Source: Panax quinquefolius (lineage: Eukaryota; Streptophyta; Magnoliopsida; Apiales; Araliaceae). Taken from it: a DNA stretch of 64,000 bases. The position numbers were made by a program, and so were the translations under genes. How positions within the stretch are numbered: position 1 is the first letter of the stretch; each line of letters opens with the position of its first letter. This document shows positions 11,301 through 23,167 of this stretch, piece after piece. Location: contig CM035151.1 of assembly GCA_020205615.1 (NCBI GenBank), forward strand, positions 13,540,565 through 13,604,564. Reading direction: 5' to 3'. The notes beneath the pieces are model-generated. The model was not told where the DNA came from. It did no database searches and was given only the letters and a program-made list of their open reading frames with translations.

Positions 11301-12026
11301 TGTGAGACCCCAGATTTTATCAATAAAGATTTAAATCTTGTCGAAATAATTTTTTTATATTATGGTGTGAATTTAAGATAATATTATAGTTGTGGGTAGT
11401 ATTTATAAATTTTGTAAAAAGTATGCAGTGGTTATATTATATTCGATTGGTGGGAATATTCGGTTTAGCGAGGAATATTAGATAACTACTCAATCATTGG
11501 TGGACCCCATAAATGTAATTATTGTCGGATTGAGAAAACGACAAAAATATTTTATTAAAATAACGGCGGAAGTTTTACTGGTTGATCTTTGTTGAACTAC
11601 TTTCATAGTAAAAAGTACGATAATATGTGTGGTTGCGTAAGTAGCACACGGTATTGATTATTGATGCCTATGTGAGAAGTCACTCAAGGTTTGATTCCAT
11701 TATTGTCGATTAATAATATGAATTATTATAATGATAATGACGTTTTGTTTTATTCGTATTATTAACATAATAAAAGCAAACATCTTTTTATATAAAATAG
11801 AATACTTTATTAAAGTTATTCATAAATAGAATATATTATATTTTATTATGCATAGTATTGCATAGTGTTTTGCGTAGTATTGCATAGTGTTTGCATAGTA
11901 AAATGTTTTTATATAAATAGAATATATTATATTTTATTTAAAAGATTTTCTTTAAATATGGATGAGTCGATTAAAGTAAATCAATCTGACCGCTCATGGA
12001 TTAATTACTATGCATTCCATTTTTTC

Positions 12027-12035
12027 TATAAATAG
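12027..12035 (+). promoter_or_regulatory. TATA box of LTR C
   Basis: TATAAATAG preceded by a T-rich run and followed at about 30 bp by the leader TCATTATTTTC and GA-rich repeats (AGAGAGAAG). Upstream at 11850-11905 are four to five copies of GCATAGT-type words, a likely U3 enhancer-like array. Confidence 0.6.
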
Positions 12036-12379
12036 AAGCTCATTCCTTCATTATTTTCTTATGAATTCATTGAAACTCTGTAGAGGGAAATTATAGAGAG
12101 AAGCGATAGAGAAAGTTATAGAAAGAAGAAGAGTATTCGCTACTTCACTACTTCTATATTCAGCTTCTTTTACGGTAGGGGTGTTATTCTTTCTTCTTGA
12201 AGAGAACTTACATTATTCCATTCATTATTATTACATTGGAATAACTTTTAAAAGTGGCATACCCTATACATAACTTTTGTATCATGCAGATACCCTATAC
12301 TTGGTGAAATCCTTATGTTATTCCATTGCTTATTATTACATTGGAATAACTTTTGTATCTGCTGATTTACCTATACTTG

Positions 12380-12620
12380 GTGACATTCTTCTATTATTCA
12401 TTTGGAACATCCTGTCATGTGTTTTACACCGGACTGGTTCCATTTTTATTATTCTGTTGGAACATCCATGCATGTGTTTTACACCGACACGGTTCCGCTT
12501 TTTATCATTCTGTTGGAATATCTATCTCATGTGTTTTACCGGATCTGGTTCCATCTTTATTATTACGTTGGAACATCCTGCATGGCAATGAATTTCACAC
12601 GACCGGTTCCGTTATTATTA
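12380..12620 (+). repeat. ~58-bp degenerate tandem repeat in the transcribed part of LTR C
   Basis: Four to five consecutive units with the order TTGGAACATCC, CATGTGTTTTACACCG, GGTTCC, TTTATTATTCTG. Each unit contains the small palindrome GTGTTTTACAC and GGAAC/GTTCC arms. Equivalent arrays are at 9250-9480, 36290-36500, 42390-42600, 48030-48330 (minus LTRs) and 56320-56570 (LTR H). Confidence 0.7.
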
Positions 12621-13695
12621 TTCGTTGGAATAACTTTTCTGCGCATGCAATCTTTGCATGCGTGGTGATTTCTTTTGTTATTCCATTCTTTATTATACCC
12701 ATTGGTTAAAACTTTGACTTCTATACTCCATGAAATTAGTAGAATATCCTTGATATTTGCGTTTCATCCAAATCTTTTCACGAAATATTCTTCCGATCAT
12801 TCTTGAATTTTACTCTATGAAACAAAGATTATGTTGACAATTTGACGTTAATAATTCATGGATTAAATAATTCTTGAACTTGTTTTATTGAATTATTATG
12901 TCATTGTCATCATCCTCATGTTATATTATGTTATATTTGGCTTACGTGCATAGATGAACTTAGTATGATTATGACCAGGGATCATTCGGTATAATCATGA
13001 CTTGATATAAATGATGTGACAAAAGTCCTCGAAGGCTCATAATGCGATGATGGATAGTTTTTGGTATGATTATGACCAGGGGTGATTCGGTATAGTCATG
13101 ACCATTGATAATTTGATGAAAATCCTTGACCGTGGTACAGGGATGATTAGATGTGGTGGTTTATTTATTAAGTCGAGTCTCGTGATAAAATTGATGGAAA
13201 CCTTTTAAAACCTAAAAGATAGTAGACTTTATTCTCTACTGACTCTTTTAATGGATTGCTTATTCATTTGCAGCTTAAACTTGTTGTCTATTGTATTTTA
13301 TCGGTTTAACACTTTGTTGAAGGCTAATGATAATTTATTCGCATTATCTTAGTCATAATATTTCTTCTTTCAAGCTAGTTGAGCTCACCCTTTTCTTTCA
13401 CTTTATTCTCTTGAAAATGAGAACATAGGCGGAGACAGTCGGGGAACGCAAGTAATGGTCCGGAGGATAGCATTAGTAGTCCTCACTATTCTGTGAAATA
13501 GTGTGATAATAGTTGTAATGAGGACTCCTTTTGAGTTTGTATAATATCTAGTAGACAATATTTGTATTCAAACTCACGCTTTATGTCGTATTGCATACCT
13601 GACGCTTATATTAATAAGTTGTATTTGAATTTATGTACCGTGTAAGTGGCGACCCAAGATGGGTGGCGTATACCTAATTTTAGGGGCCATAATAG

Positions 13696-13713
13696 TTGGT
13701 ATCGAGCTTAGGG
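13696..13713 (+). other. Primer-binding site of element C
   Basis: TTGGTATCGAGCTTAGGG directly follows the LTR end. TGGTATC.GAGC resembles the initiator-Met tRNA PBS (TGGTATCAGAGC). The same motif, in either orientation, follows the other 5' LTRs in the window. Confidence 0.65.
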
Positions 13714-14289
13714 ATATGATCCTGGCCGAGGTGTGAGATAAGAACAAGGGGGAGAGACGGGAATTCCTTCGCTAGTATGACCTACCTAAATTTATTTGGT
13801 ATTTAATTGGTGCATCGAGTATAGGGATAATATGTGATATGTTAATTAACCCTTGTTTTGTGACGGTGTTTTGAGAATGATATCCGAAAATCTTTGAGAT
13901 AAGCAATGAAGCACATGAGAGTGTTGATTCATTTCGAACAAAAGGTAACGACCAACAATACGATAATAATCATCTTTGGTGGCAACGGCTTTATCGAACA
14001 ATGATAACCATCGTGGGGAAATTATCATGCTAAGAATGGTAACCACTTGGTGGTAATCATGGCAAAGATAATAGAAGTGGAAATTGCAAGAAGAGAAGGT
14101 AATTTAGCTCAATTTTGTTGTGCACCAAAGTCAAGTCTAGTCTTGGGACGGTGGCACCAAAGGTGGATATGGACAAAACAAAGTCGTTGGTTTTAGGAAG
14201 TGCATTTTCATGACTTCTCAAAAGCGAGTAAACCGAACGAAGTTAGCGGGTTAGTTAATTATAAATTCATGAAGTCTATACCTTATAAG

Positions 14290-14640
14290 ATCTAGGTTCT
14301 ACCCATTATTTTATCTCTCTTTGCTTTGCGTTCAACGCTTAAATTTGACTCAGGAGAAGTTAGACTTTGACTTATTGGTAGAAACTTCGTTAGGAGGAGC
14401 CTTCGTTCTCATTACTATTTTTAAATCTTGTTTGATTCAAATAAACACTTTCACGTTACTGTCGATCTTATCTTTTTGAAAATACTTGCCTTTGATGTGA
14501 TTTTAGGAATCAATTGGTTAACTACTCATCATGCTTTTCGTAAGGTTGTTAGATTTTATATTCATAACCAACCTGTTATACGAATTCAAAGTAACCAAAC
14601 CCTAAAGCTAATCATTGTAATATCAAGCCATAAGTAAAGA
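14290..14640 (+). pseudogene. Retropepsin-like protease remnant, element C
   Basis: The frame at 14428-14637 carries HVTVDLIFLKILAFDVILG and the INWLTTHHA motif of gypsy aspartic proteases. The catalytic D-T/S region upstream is degraded and frames shift at least twice between 14290 and 14430. It would process Gag-Pol in an active element but is non-functional here as read. Confidence 0.6.
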
Positions 14641-16371
14641 GCTCCGAACCTTTCGTTGTTGACTTTCTTGTGTGGAATGCACCGTAGGACTTTCTGTGGC
14701 GACATCGTGAATGAAGATGGCAAGTTTATAGGTATCATTGTGAGTCATTATCTAGTTAAGGGATAGAAGTCACGATTTGGTATCAATGTGACGTCTTATC
14801 CAAGTCTTGGACGAGAGTAATGCTGCTTTGAATGATATTTCTATCATTAATAAATTTCTTGGCGTATTCTTGAAGACTTCCTAGCCTACCCTAGAGCGTG
14901 AAATCGAATTTTATATTGACCTAATCTGAAAACCCATTTCTTAAACCCTCAAATATTTCTTCAACTAAAATGAATAGTTTACGTGGTTTATGATGAAAGT
15001 CATAATAAAAGCATTGGACTAATGAAAATCATGGGTATATGAAGTATTAGTAAGTTTTATGATGAGTTATGTTGGTTAGTATGTGAAAACATGAAAGTTT
15101 CTAAGAAATCACAAAGAGTTGAAAATCGATTTTGGTGAAAAAAAGCGTAACATGAAATTCAATTGACCATATCTCTTATTATATTTTGAATTTTTGAATG
15201 TGGTCAAGTCCTAGAGTTAGATCTACGAGTTACCTAACTAATCCAAGTGGAATTACTGGAAAAGGTGTTGTAGATTTTTGTGTGGACTGATTTTTAGCAA
15301 AGGAGGCCAAAGCTATAAATTTCGAAAATGCTCTTGCCTGAAACTTTAAGGGACTGTTTCGGCCACTTAAATTATGAGAAAAATTCTGGCCTTTTGGGAC
15401 ATGAAGGTATATGGTATAAAGTACCTCCTGTCCAAAAATGAGCTCATTCTGACTTAAAATGAGCAAGTTATGACTATTTCAATATTTAGGTTTTTTTGAC
15501 AAAAAATGCTATAACCGGAGTTCTATAACTCCGATGACCATAAAATTTAAACTCGAAGCTCACGTTAACATGTGTAAGGTCCTGCCAAGATTTGGGAATT
15601 TTTGGAGTTAAACTTGAGGTAGCTAATTTCTTAAGAAATTAATTAGAAATTGATTTTTGAAAAATAGAAAATGAATTTTAAAATTCAGAGAAAATATATT
15701 TTCATCATGGGACTATATTATGCTAAATTCCGGAAAAGAAATATTTTTGGGATTGATTTGGTATTTTTCATGAAAATAGTTTAATTCTGAACATATGAGT
15801 TAAATATGTTATGTGAAGTAACAAAGTTGAAAATAGGATTTTTTATGGTAGAGAATCTTATATAGAGTATATGCATATTTTTTGAAAGATTTGATAATTG
15901 GTGATGATATCTTATGAGTATGACATTTTGAATGATTAAATGCATTATATGGTAAAGCGTAAACAATTAAGATAAATTATTTATAAATTTAAGAAGTGAT
16001 TAAAATATTGTTATAATATTAATGATATTAGATTATGAGATTATTAAGTGATTGAAAACATGGGGATATTCTTGAATCTGGATAAATTATATTATAAATG
16101 TTTAATGTTTATCCTTTATCTCATTTGATTGATTTTTATATCATTATCCTCATTACGCTATATTATGTTGAAAGTCATCTACATGGCTGTAGTGCGTAGA
16201 TGGACTTGGTATGATTATGACCAGGGAGATTGTTCGGTATAATCATAACCAGTAATTGAAAACACAATTATCTTTGGTAGTAGTGCATGGATAATTTATG
16301 GTGGTGATACTAATGAATACACAATTATCTTTGGTAGTAGTGCATGGATAATTTGTGGTCGTGATCTTAAT

Positions 16372-19186
16372 TGTGGCGCCCCAAAATAGGTATACACAAC
16401 ACCCATTCGAAGTCGCCAAATACATGGTACGTAAACAACTACAACTTTATTATTACAACAAGAAATCGTGAGTTTGAATACAAATATTATCTTACAGATA
16501 ATATCTATACTCAAATAAATCCTCATCACATTTATTGATACATCATTTTGCAAAAATGGTGAGGACTACTAAACAATCCTTTCTAAAACCTTCATTCCAT
16601 ACCCCGACTAAATACTCATTATATTCTCGCCTCCCCGAGAAGAAAAATGGAACAACAAGGAAAAGGGTGAGCTCAACTAGCCCGATAAAGAATATTATGA
16701 CTAAGATAATATACAACAAATTATCGTTAGTCTTCAACAGGAAAAATCGATAGAATACAATAGAAACAAGTTTCAGATCAATATTCGCAATGAAATAATA
16801 ATTCATAGAAGAGTTACGTAGAGAATGAAATCTACTATAATCTATGAATTTAACGAGTCCATCATCAATATTTTATCCTGTAACATCAATCAATATTCAT
16901 CTCAAATCAAATATTCATCTTTGCACTACAGCCAAAGATATTCATCAATCGATTATGTTCATCTCAACACTGCTCATCTTTTGCACTAAAGGCCAAAGAT
17001 ATTCATCGATCGGTCATGTTCATTTAAACACTGCTTCATCTTTGCACTACTGGCCAAAGATATTCTTCAGAAATCATTCATCTTTTGCTACTGTGCCAAA
17101 GATATTCAATAATATCATCATTTACGGTCGAGGATGATGAAAAAAATATTTTTAAAGAAACGAATCCAAAGAAACAAAATGACAAGGATTAAGGATTAAG
17201 GATTCGTACTTGATTTTATCCACGCCCAAAAATACCTCAAAAATAATCATAGTGGTGTAAAATTCAAGAATGATCAAAACATGGATCTGATCGAGTTAGT
17301 ATCCGAATAGATGTTTTAGACGAAAAGAAGAAATTTTATTTTTCTTGAATAGTATGCAGATATCGTGAATAGTCTCAGTATCGTGAATAAAGTCCGTAGA
17401 TATCGTGAATAAAACTCAGACACCAAAAGATAGAAATTCCACAAAAACATCTTCACGCTTACTAATGAATAGTACTCGTGAATAGTAACTCGTGAATAAG
17501 TAACTTCATGAATAAAATCTCGTGAATAGTAACTCGTGAATAAGAACTCGTGAATAAGTAACCTACGACATGAAAAAGTTCTAAATTTGATAAAACTTCG
17601 GATCAACATTTCAAAGATAATGATATTGAAGAAATAATATCATTACAAAAAAAATAATATCCCTTACCTCGAAAGATCAAGATTTACAATTTAGAATCTA
17701 GGGTATAGTCTTTGAAGGAACTTGCACTGCCTAGCAATACTCAAAGTATACTCAAAATACTCACAAGAATACGCTCAAAATATCGAGAGAAATAGAGAGA
17801 AACTTCGGTTTACGGTGTGATTTTCAATTCTAACCCAAGCCCTATTTATAGGAAAATGCTTAGAACACCAAAGCGAAAAATTTAATATAATATTAATATA
17901 ATTATACAAATTTTCCTTAGCCCACCTTTTAGTCAAAAACCAGCCACACATGTTAATGATGTCCAAAAAAATACAAAAAACGTTTTCTTAACAAAAATAA
18001 TTTAAACTCCCAAAATCAATTATTTGAAGCTTGAACTTCAATAATTCATAATAAATAGCCCTTTCATCAGAAAATTCAAATCTCGAGAGTATTTATAGGA
18101 AATTCAATTCTCTACAACTTTGCGGAAGAAAGTTTTTCCAAATTCCAAACAAAATTGGCCAAAATCCACAAATCGAGACGATTTTACAAAGTATAATCAA
18201 ATTTCGATTCGATAATTGTGTCCACCAACACACAAAACATGTGTTAAACATTTAATGCCACAAAATACTCTTCCTCCTCATATACTCATATATCCCACAT
18301 TCATTGTAAAAATATCACCGTTAATATATTATTAAAATAATATATTTAAATGAATTATTTTATCGTAAAAAAGATAAAATATTAATTTTCAACAATTGTC
18401 ATTTTAAAAATTTTCTCATCTATATCCACATAAAATCAATATTTTCTTCATCATATAAATCAATAATTAATTATTCACAAATAATATTACAGAATCACAA
18501 TATTGACAACCGAGCGCTTCTCAGAGAGGGGGCTTTCAGTAAGAATTTCTTCTTCTTGCGCCATGATTAGATGACCAAACCTCTCCTTAGATGTAACTTT
18601 CTAGACATTGCCAATAATGTTATCTAATAATATTATTCAGATAATATGAATTATTGCTTCGATAATGAAAGATCTTCGTGTAATGACAATTATTGAAACA
18701 ACAATGAATATAAAATATCAACGCAAAGAATTATTAACTCAATAAAATCTTTGAATAAGAATTACAGTAACCATTATTGAGTAGTGCCTTCTTACGTAAG
18801 AATCAATAATTGGTGCAATCTGGTGTCTTCTTCGTTCAACAACGCCAGATATTAGTGTGTTTTAACCACGGGTATTCCAACAAATAATCTGCAAATAACT
18901 ACGCCTAGTTATTTAAAAACAACTTATATTTGTCGCTTTCTTCATCCAATCGCTTTCAGTTATGGGGCCCACATGGTCAAGCTACCAGTGCATTTAATAT
19001 TCCCCGACGATCATTTAATATTCCACGACCAAACGAATATTCCCCGACAACAATGAATATTTTATAACCACTTGCTTATTTTGAAATATTTATGATTTAA
19101 CCCTTAACTATCCACATTAATCAAATCAACCCTTACTATTTCAAAATAAAGGAAATTCCTTTTATTTAAAAATTTGAGGTCTTACA
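16372..19186 (-). mobile_element. 3' LTR of element D, minus, 2815 bp
   Basis: Begins TGTGGCGCCCC, ends GAGGTCTTACA, and is followed by ACCTCCCTCCTTATGAAATT, a polypurine tract in reverse. It contains four to five TTTGCACTAC..CCAAAGATATTC repeats (16910-17110), an array of CTCGTGAATAGTAA-type 11-12-bp repeats (17460-17560) and a TATA box on the minus strand at 17841-17850. Confidence 0.85.
17841..17850 (-). promoter_or_regulatory. TATA box of the 3' LTR of element D
   Basis: Minus strand reads TATAAATAGG, with GCATTTTCC upstream. The homologous site in the 5' LTR is at about 24641-24651. The CTCGTGAATA array lies downstream, within the transcribed leader. Confidence 0.55.
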
Positions 19187-19206
19187 ACCTCCCTCCTTAT
19201 GAAATT
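19187..19206 (-). other. Polypurine tract of element D
   Basis: The minus strand reads AATTTCATAAGGAGGGAGGT immediately before the LTR, the expected plus-strand primer site of a gypsy element. Confidence 0.7.
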
Positions 19207-19499
19207 TCGTCCTCGAAATTGACGTGACGTACTGGTGTTTTGAAAAGGTGAGGATACCTCGCTTTCATTTCCGCTTCCAATTCCCAGTGTCATTTCTCTA
19301 TAGCATGATTCCTCCACAAAACTTTAACTTGTGGTATAACCTTTCTTGCGTAGGACATGCTCCTTCCTATCCAAAATCTTGACAATACCTCCTCATACGT
19401 TAAGTCTTGGCTATCTCGTCCTGGGATTCTAACTTCAATAACGTGGTTCGGTCTTTCACATATTTACGAAGTACGGATATGTGAAACACATTATGAACA

Positions 19500-20420
19500 C
19501 TAGACATACTTTCGGAGGTAACGCAAGTCTATAGGCTACATTTCCTACTTCGGTCGAAGAATTTGAAATGGACCGATAAATCGTGGATTAAGCTTTCCTC
19601 TTTCCCAAATCTTGTAACTCCCTTCCATGGAGCAACTCGCATGACAATACATGATCCCCACACACTAAATTCCACGTCCTTTCGATGAAGATTCGCATAA
19701 CTCTTTTGTCGATCTTGTGCCGCTTTGTATCGTTGTCGAATCATTTGGATCTTTTCGGTAGTCATATACGTCTTAACTTTCGGGTCCCAACAATGTTGCT
19801 TCACCCACCTCATCCCAACATATTGGAGAACGACATTTTCGTCCATATAATGCTTCAAATGGAACCATGCCTATATTTGTTTAATAACTATTGTTGTATG
19901 AGAGAATTCCACCAATGGCAAGTACTTATCCCAACTTCCTTTGAAATCTAGGACACGAGTTTTAATATATCTTCAAGAGTTTGAGTAGTCCTTTCTGATT
20001 GCCCATCCGTTTGAGGATGGTATGCCAAACTGAATCGTAAATTCGTGCCCATAGCTTTCTACAAACTAACCCAAAATCATGAAGTGAATCTTGGGTCACG
20101 ATCTAAAACTATGGATACTGGCATTCCATGCAATCTCACAATCTCATTTACGTACATACGAGAAAGACGTTCAAGGTAATAAGTCTCTCGTATCGGTAAG
20201 AAATGAGTAGACTTGGTTAATCTATCAACAATAACCCAAATCGCATCTATGCCTTGAGAAACCACAGGAAGATTAGTAATGAAATTCATAGTAATGTGTT
20301 CCCCACTTCCATTCCGGAATCTCAAGTGGTTGCAACGGACCCTTAGGTACAAGATGCTCCGCCTTTACACGTTAGCAAGAGTTAAACACATCGAGATAAA
20401 CTACGCGATCTCTCTCCTCA
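19500..20420 (-). pseudogene. Integrase of element D (Ty3/gypsy), frameshifted
   Basis: At 20077-20352 the minus frame reads [20 protein letters not shown] then [14 protein letters not shown] and [11 protein letters not shown], the catalytic core of gypsy integrase (including the second conserved Asp region). At 19529-19858 the C-terminal part shows QDRQKSYANLHRKDVEF and VAPWKGVTRFGK, typical just before the chromodomain-like tail. Frames change between these blocks and several stops occur. In a working element this enzyme inserts cDNA into chromatin. Confidence 0.75.
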
Positions 20421-20539
20421 TATTGCTTCTACCAAAATGTATGTTGAAGATCATAATACATTTTGGTACTCCCAGATGGATTGCAAATGGTGTATTGTGT
20501 GCCTCCATCATAATCTTGTTCTTCAAATCGAGTCGTTAG

Positions 20540-21330
20540 AACACAAAGTCTAGAGTGGACTCAAGTATTCCTTCTTCATCAATTCTCGCTTAGGAATAGC
20601 TCCTTCAGACTTTCTTCCGCATCATTTCCGGCCCATGGCTTGAGCAACCTTAACTTTTTCTATTAAAGTTGGCTCTGTATGCAGATACTTGACATCATCG
20701 CACTCGCTTTTCGTTCCGCGTATAATCTTCTACTCACCGCGTCGCCTACCACGTTCGCTTTTCAAGATGGTATGGTTAGAATATGTGCGAAAATGAGTCG
20801 CCTCTTGAGCTCTTGGAAAATCTTCTCGCATTCCTCGCTTCCATACAATTTTGTATCTTTTCGAGTCACTAAGTTAACGGAATAGCGATTCGAGAATATC
20901 CTTCAACGAATCTCCGATAATAACCAATTAAGCTGTAAAGCTACGTATTTCGATTCTCGACTTAGGTTCTTTCTCAACTGTGACTCATATCCCAATCTTG
21001 GATAGCACGTCACAATGACACCTATCGCTTTACTATCGCATCGAATATGACGTCCCTACAGAGAGTTCGGCTTGGTGAATTCCACAAAGGAAGTCACAAG
21101 ATAAAACTCAGTACCAAATTCTATAGTTGAATTTTTAACTCCACGAAGTTCAATAGAGCCATTCGATATGAGATTTTAGAAATGAGTTTTGTCTGGGGTT
21201 CAAAGTCGATACAAAATTTAATATCGAGCTTTGGGAGTAAGCCAAGAAATTCTTCGAAAATACGTCGGGAAAAATCAATAACAACAGGAATATTATTCAA
21301 ATCGGCGTGTCTTTATTCAAATCCATAACA
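20540..21330 (-). pseudogene. RNase H remnant joined to RT N-terminus (RT core deleted), element D
   Basis: Reading minus, 21060-21330 contains the start of RT (FCIDFEPQTK, SYRMALLN). The next recognisable sequence (20800-20950) matches the piece of element H beyond the palm (LVTRKDTKLYGSEECEK and the WLLSEIRR region). The FIDD catalytic segment present in element H is missing. Element D therefore could not make reverse transcriptase even if the frameshifts were artefacts. Confidence 0.6.
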
Positions 21331-21389
21331 TGGACTAAGAAAATTTGACATCCGTAATAAACGAATGACTTCATGGCTTGATATGAAAA

Positions 21390-21800
21390 TGTTTGACTAC
21401 AATGGTTTGATTGCTTGAATTCGAATAACAGGTTGCTTAGGAATATGAAAACTAACAACCTTACAAAAATAATCAATTTCGGCGTGATGAGTAGTTAACC
21501 TTAAAATCACATCAAAACAAATATCTCTATAGAAATAAGGTTAACGGGTAATGTGATAGTGCCAACTGAATCAAGCAAGATTTTTAAACAACGGATGTAA
21601 TGAAAGTTTCTCTAATGGAGTCTCCACAGATAGGTCAAAGTTTAATTTCTCCGTAGTCAAGTTCAAACGTTGAGCGCAAGTAAGAGAGATAAAAGAATGG
21701 GTAGAACCCAGATCTAGTAAGGTATATACTTCGCAAGAATTTATAATTAACTAACCTGTACTAACCGTTCGGGTTCCTTGCATTTTGACCGAAGTCACGA
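21390..21800 (-). pseudogene. Protease region of element D, decayed
   Basis: Minus-strand reading gives fragments like LTTEKLNFDLSVET and CFDVIL, parallel to the protease of element H, with multiple frame changes. No continuous frame. Confidence 0.5.
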
Positions 21801-21869
21801 CAAACGCTCTTCCGGAATCGTTGACTTTGACTTTTACGGGACGATTTTTGAGTCACCATCCCAGTTGAA

Positions 21870-22860
21870 CTAGGTTTCGCCATCGTCTGATCTCGAGCGA
21901 TATGTCCTTCCTTTCCACAACTATAGCATACCTTGAATGTTGTGGGCGGTTTGAGGTGATGATATGTCCTCTTTCCATTTTTTGTACATATCTGACCGGT
22001 GGTCGTTCTCCTCCTTAAAACTAGTTCTTATAAAGCGCCGACGTCTTCACATGGTCGTTGTTGAATCTCCTCTTTTAAAATCTCCTCCCAGACTCGCTTC
22101 TTCTATTTTCATAGCCACGATTACCACCGAGTGGTTACCGCCTTTATCAGTATTCTTCTTTCTCCGCCGGTTATCGTTATTACGATGATCGCTATCTTCT
22201 AGATGATCCTGGTTATGGTCCCTCGGTTGAACGTTTTCGTTATCTCGCTTCTAACAATCGAGAGCCACGCTGACAACATCTGAATAAAGAGAAAATTTAT
22301 GAGAAATGAGATACTGACGTATGTCGGGTTTCAAACCTCTCAGAAACATCCGCGTCATACGTTCCTCATTCTCCACCAAATGAGGTGCAACTGGATAACT
22401 CCGCGAACTTACGCCAGATCTTTGGGACACCGCGTGTTATTCTGCTTTCTAGTCTAATAAACTCCACTTCCTTCATATAGCCAATACTTTCGGGAAAGTA
22501 CTTGTCATTGAATCGCTTCAAACGTCTCCCACGACATCTTGATTGCGGTGGATGGAGTACGCTTCACGATTCCCACCAATGTCTGCTTCGCCACGGAACA
22601 TAAAGGTGGCGAATGGAACTTTCTGTTCTCCGTGCATCCCAAGACATCGAATATCTTGGTAATTTGTTTGACCCACGTCCACGCTCCTTTAATCGGATCC
22701 GGCTTTCCCAATTAGTGGTCCCAACTCTTTGAATCGCTTGGTTTTGTGACCACTCGTGAATTGCTATCATTTCCTCCTGTATTTTTGAACACGAGTCTCC
22801 TCAAATGCGATTTTGCATGAATCTGCAAAAAGCTTCTAAACATCCCCTCGTTCATCATCT
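21870..22860 (-). pseudogene. Gag with CCHC zinc knuckle, element D
   Basis: A minus-strand CYSCGKEGHIAR knuckle (about 21895-21940) is the nucleocapsid motif. Upstream (22505-22770) frames read WVKQITKIFDVLGCTE and KMSWETFEAIQ, matching Gag of element H. Gag packages element RNA. Frameshifts break it at several points. Confidence 0.65.
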
Positions 22861-23148
22861 CGCTCGGTGGTGTTGTTCACGGGAGGAACATTGCCACTGT
22901 TGCACATTCTCCTCGTTGGTGAGAGTGAGGCATCTCCACGGTCTCATTTACTCCAATTATTAATATTCTCGATTCGACATTCTCAAATCTTGTCATAAAA
23001 TAAGGGTTAATTAAGGAAATCAATATATCACATAATATCCCTATATATTGACCAACTAACAAATAAGCTTAGGTAGGACACACTAGCGAAGGATTTACTC
23101 ATCTCTCCCTCCTAGTTCTATTCCCAGATCTCCGCCAGAGATCATATC

Positions 23149-23167
23149 CCTAAGCTCGATACCAACC
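23149..23167 (-). other. Primer-binding site of element D
   Basis: The minus strand reads GGTTGGTATCGAGCTTAGG, adjoining the 5' LTR; same type as in elements C and H. Confidence 0.65.

Larger units (their letters stand above)
11301..13692 (+). mobile_element. LTR C, plus orientation, ~2392 bp
   Basis: Starts TGTGAGACCCC and ends near GGGGCCATAA (the expected GGGGCGCCACA is degraded). It is immediately followed by a PBS, so it is a 5' LTR. It is the inverted counterpart of LTR B, only 727 bp away. Short open frames at 12277-12709 come from the tandem part of the LTR and are not genes. Confidence 0.85.
13693..16371 (+). mobile_element. Internal region of element C: gag/PR remnant, non-coding block, array start
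   Basis: Following the PBS come a decayed nucleocapsid region (about 14000-14120) and a protease-like stretch (14290-14640) with FDVILGINWLTTHHA and TVDLIF. A remnant of the RT N-terminus (..EREIEFYIDL..) lies near 14830-14930, then about 1.3 kb without coding potential (14950-16190), then two ~58-bp array units (16250-16370). RT core, RNase H and integrase are absent. The right side is cut by LTR D at 16372. Confidence 0.7.

Noticed and set aside
12277..12709. Three overlapping open frames in LTR C of about 90-120 residues
   Set aside because: They are different frames of the same degenerate tandem repeat in the LTR, and counterparts in other LTR copies are not conserved as protein.
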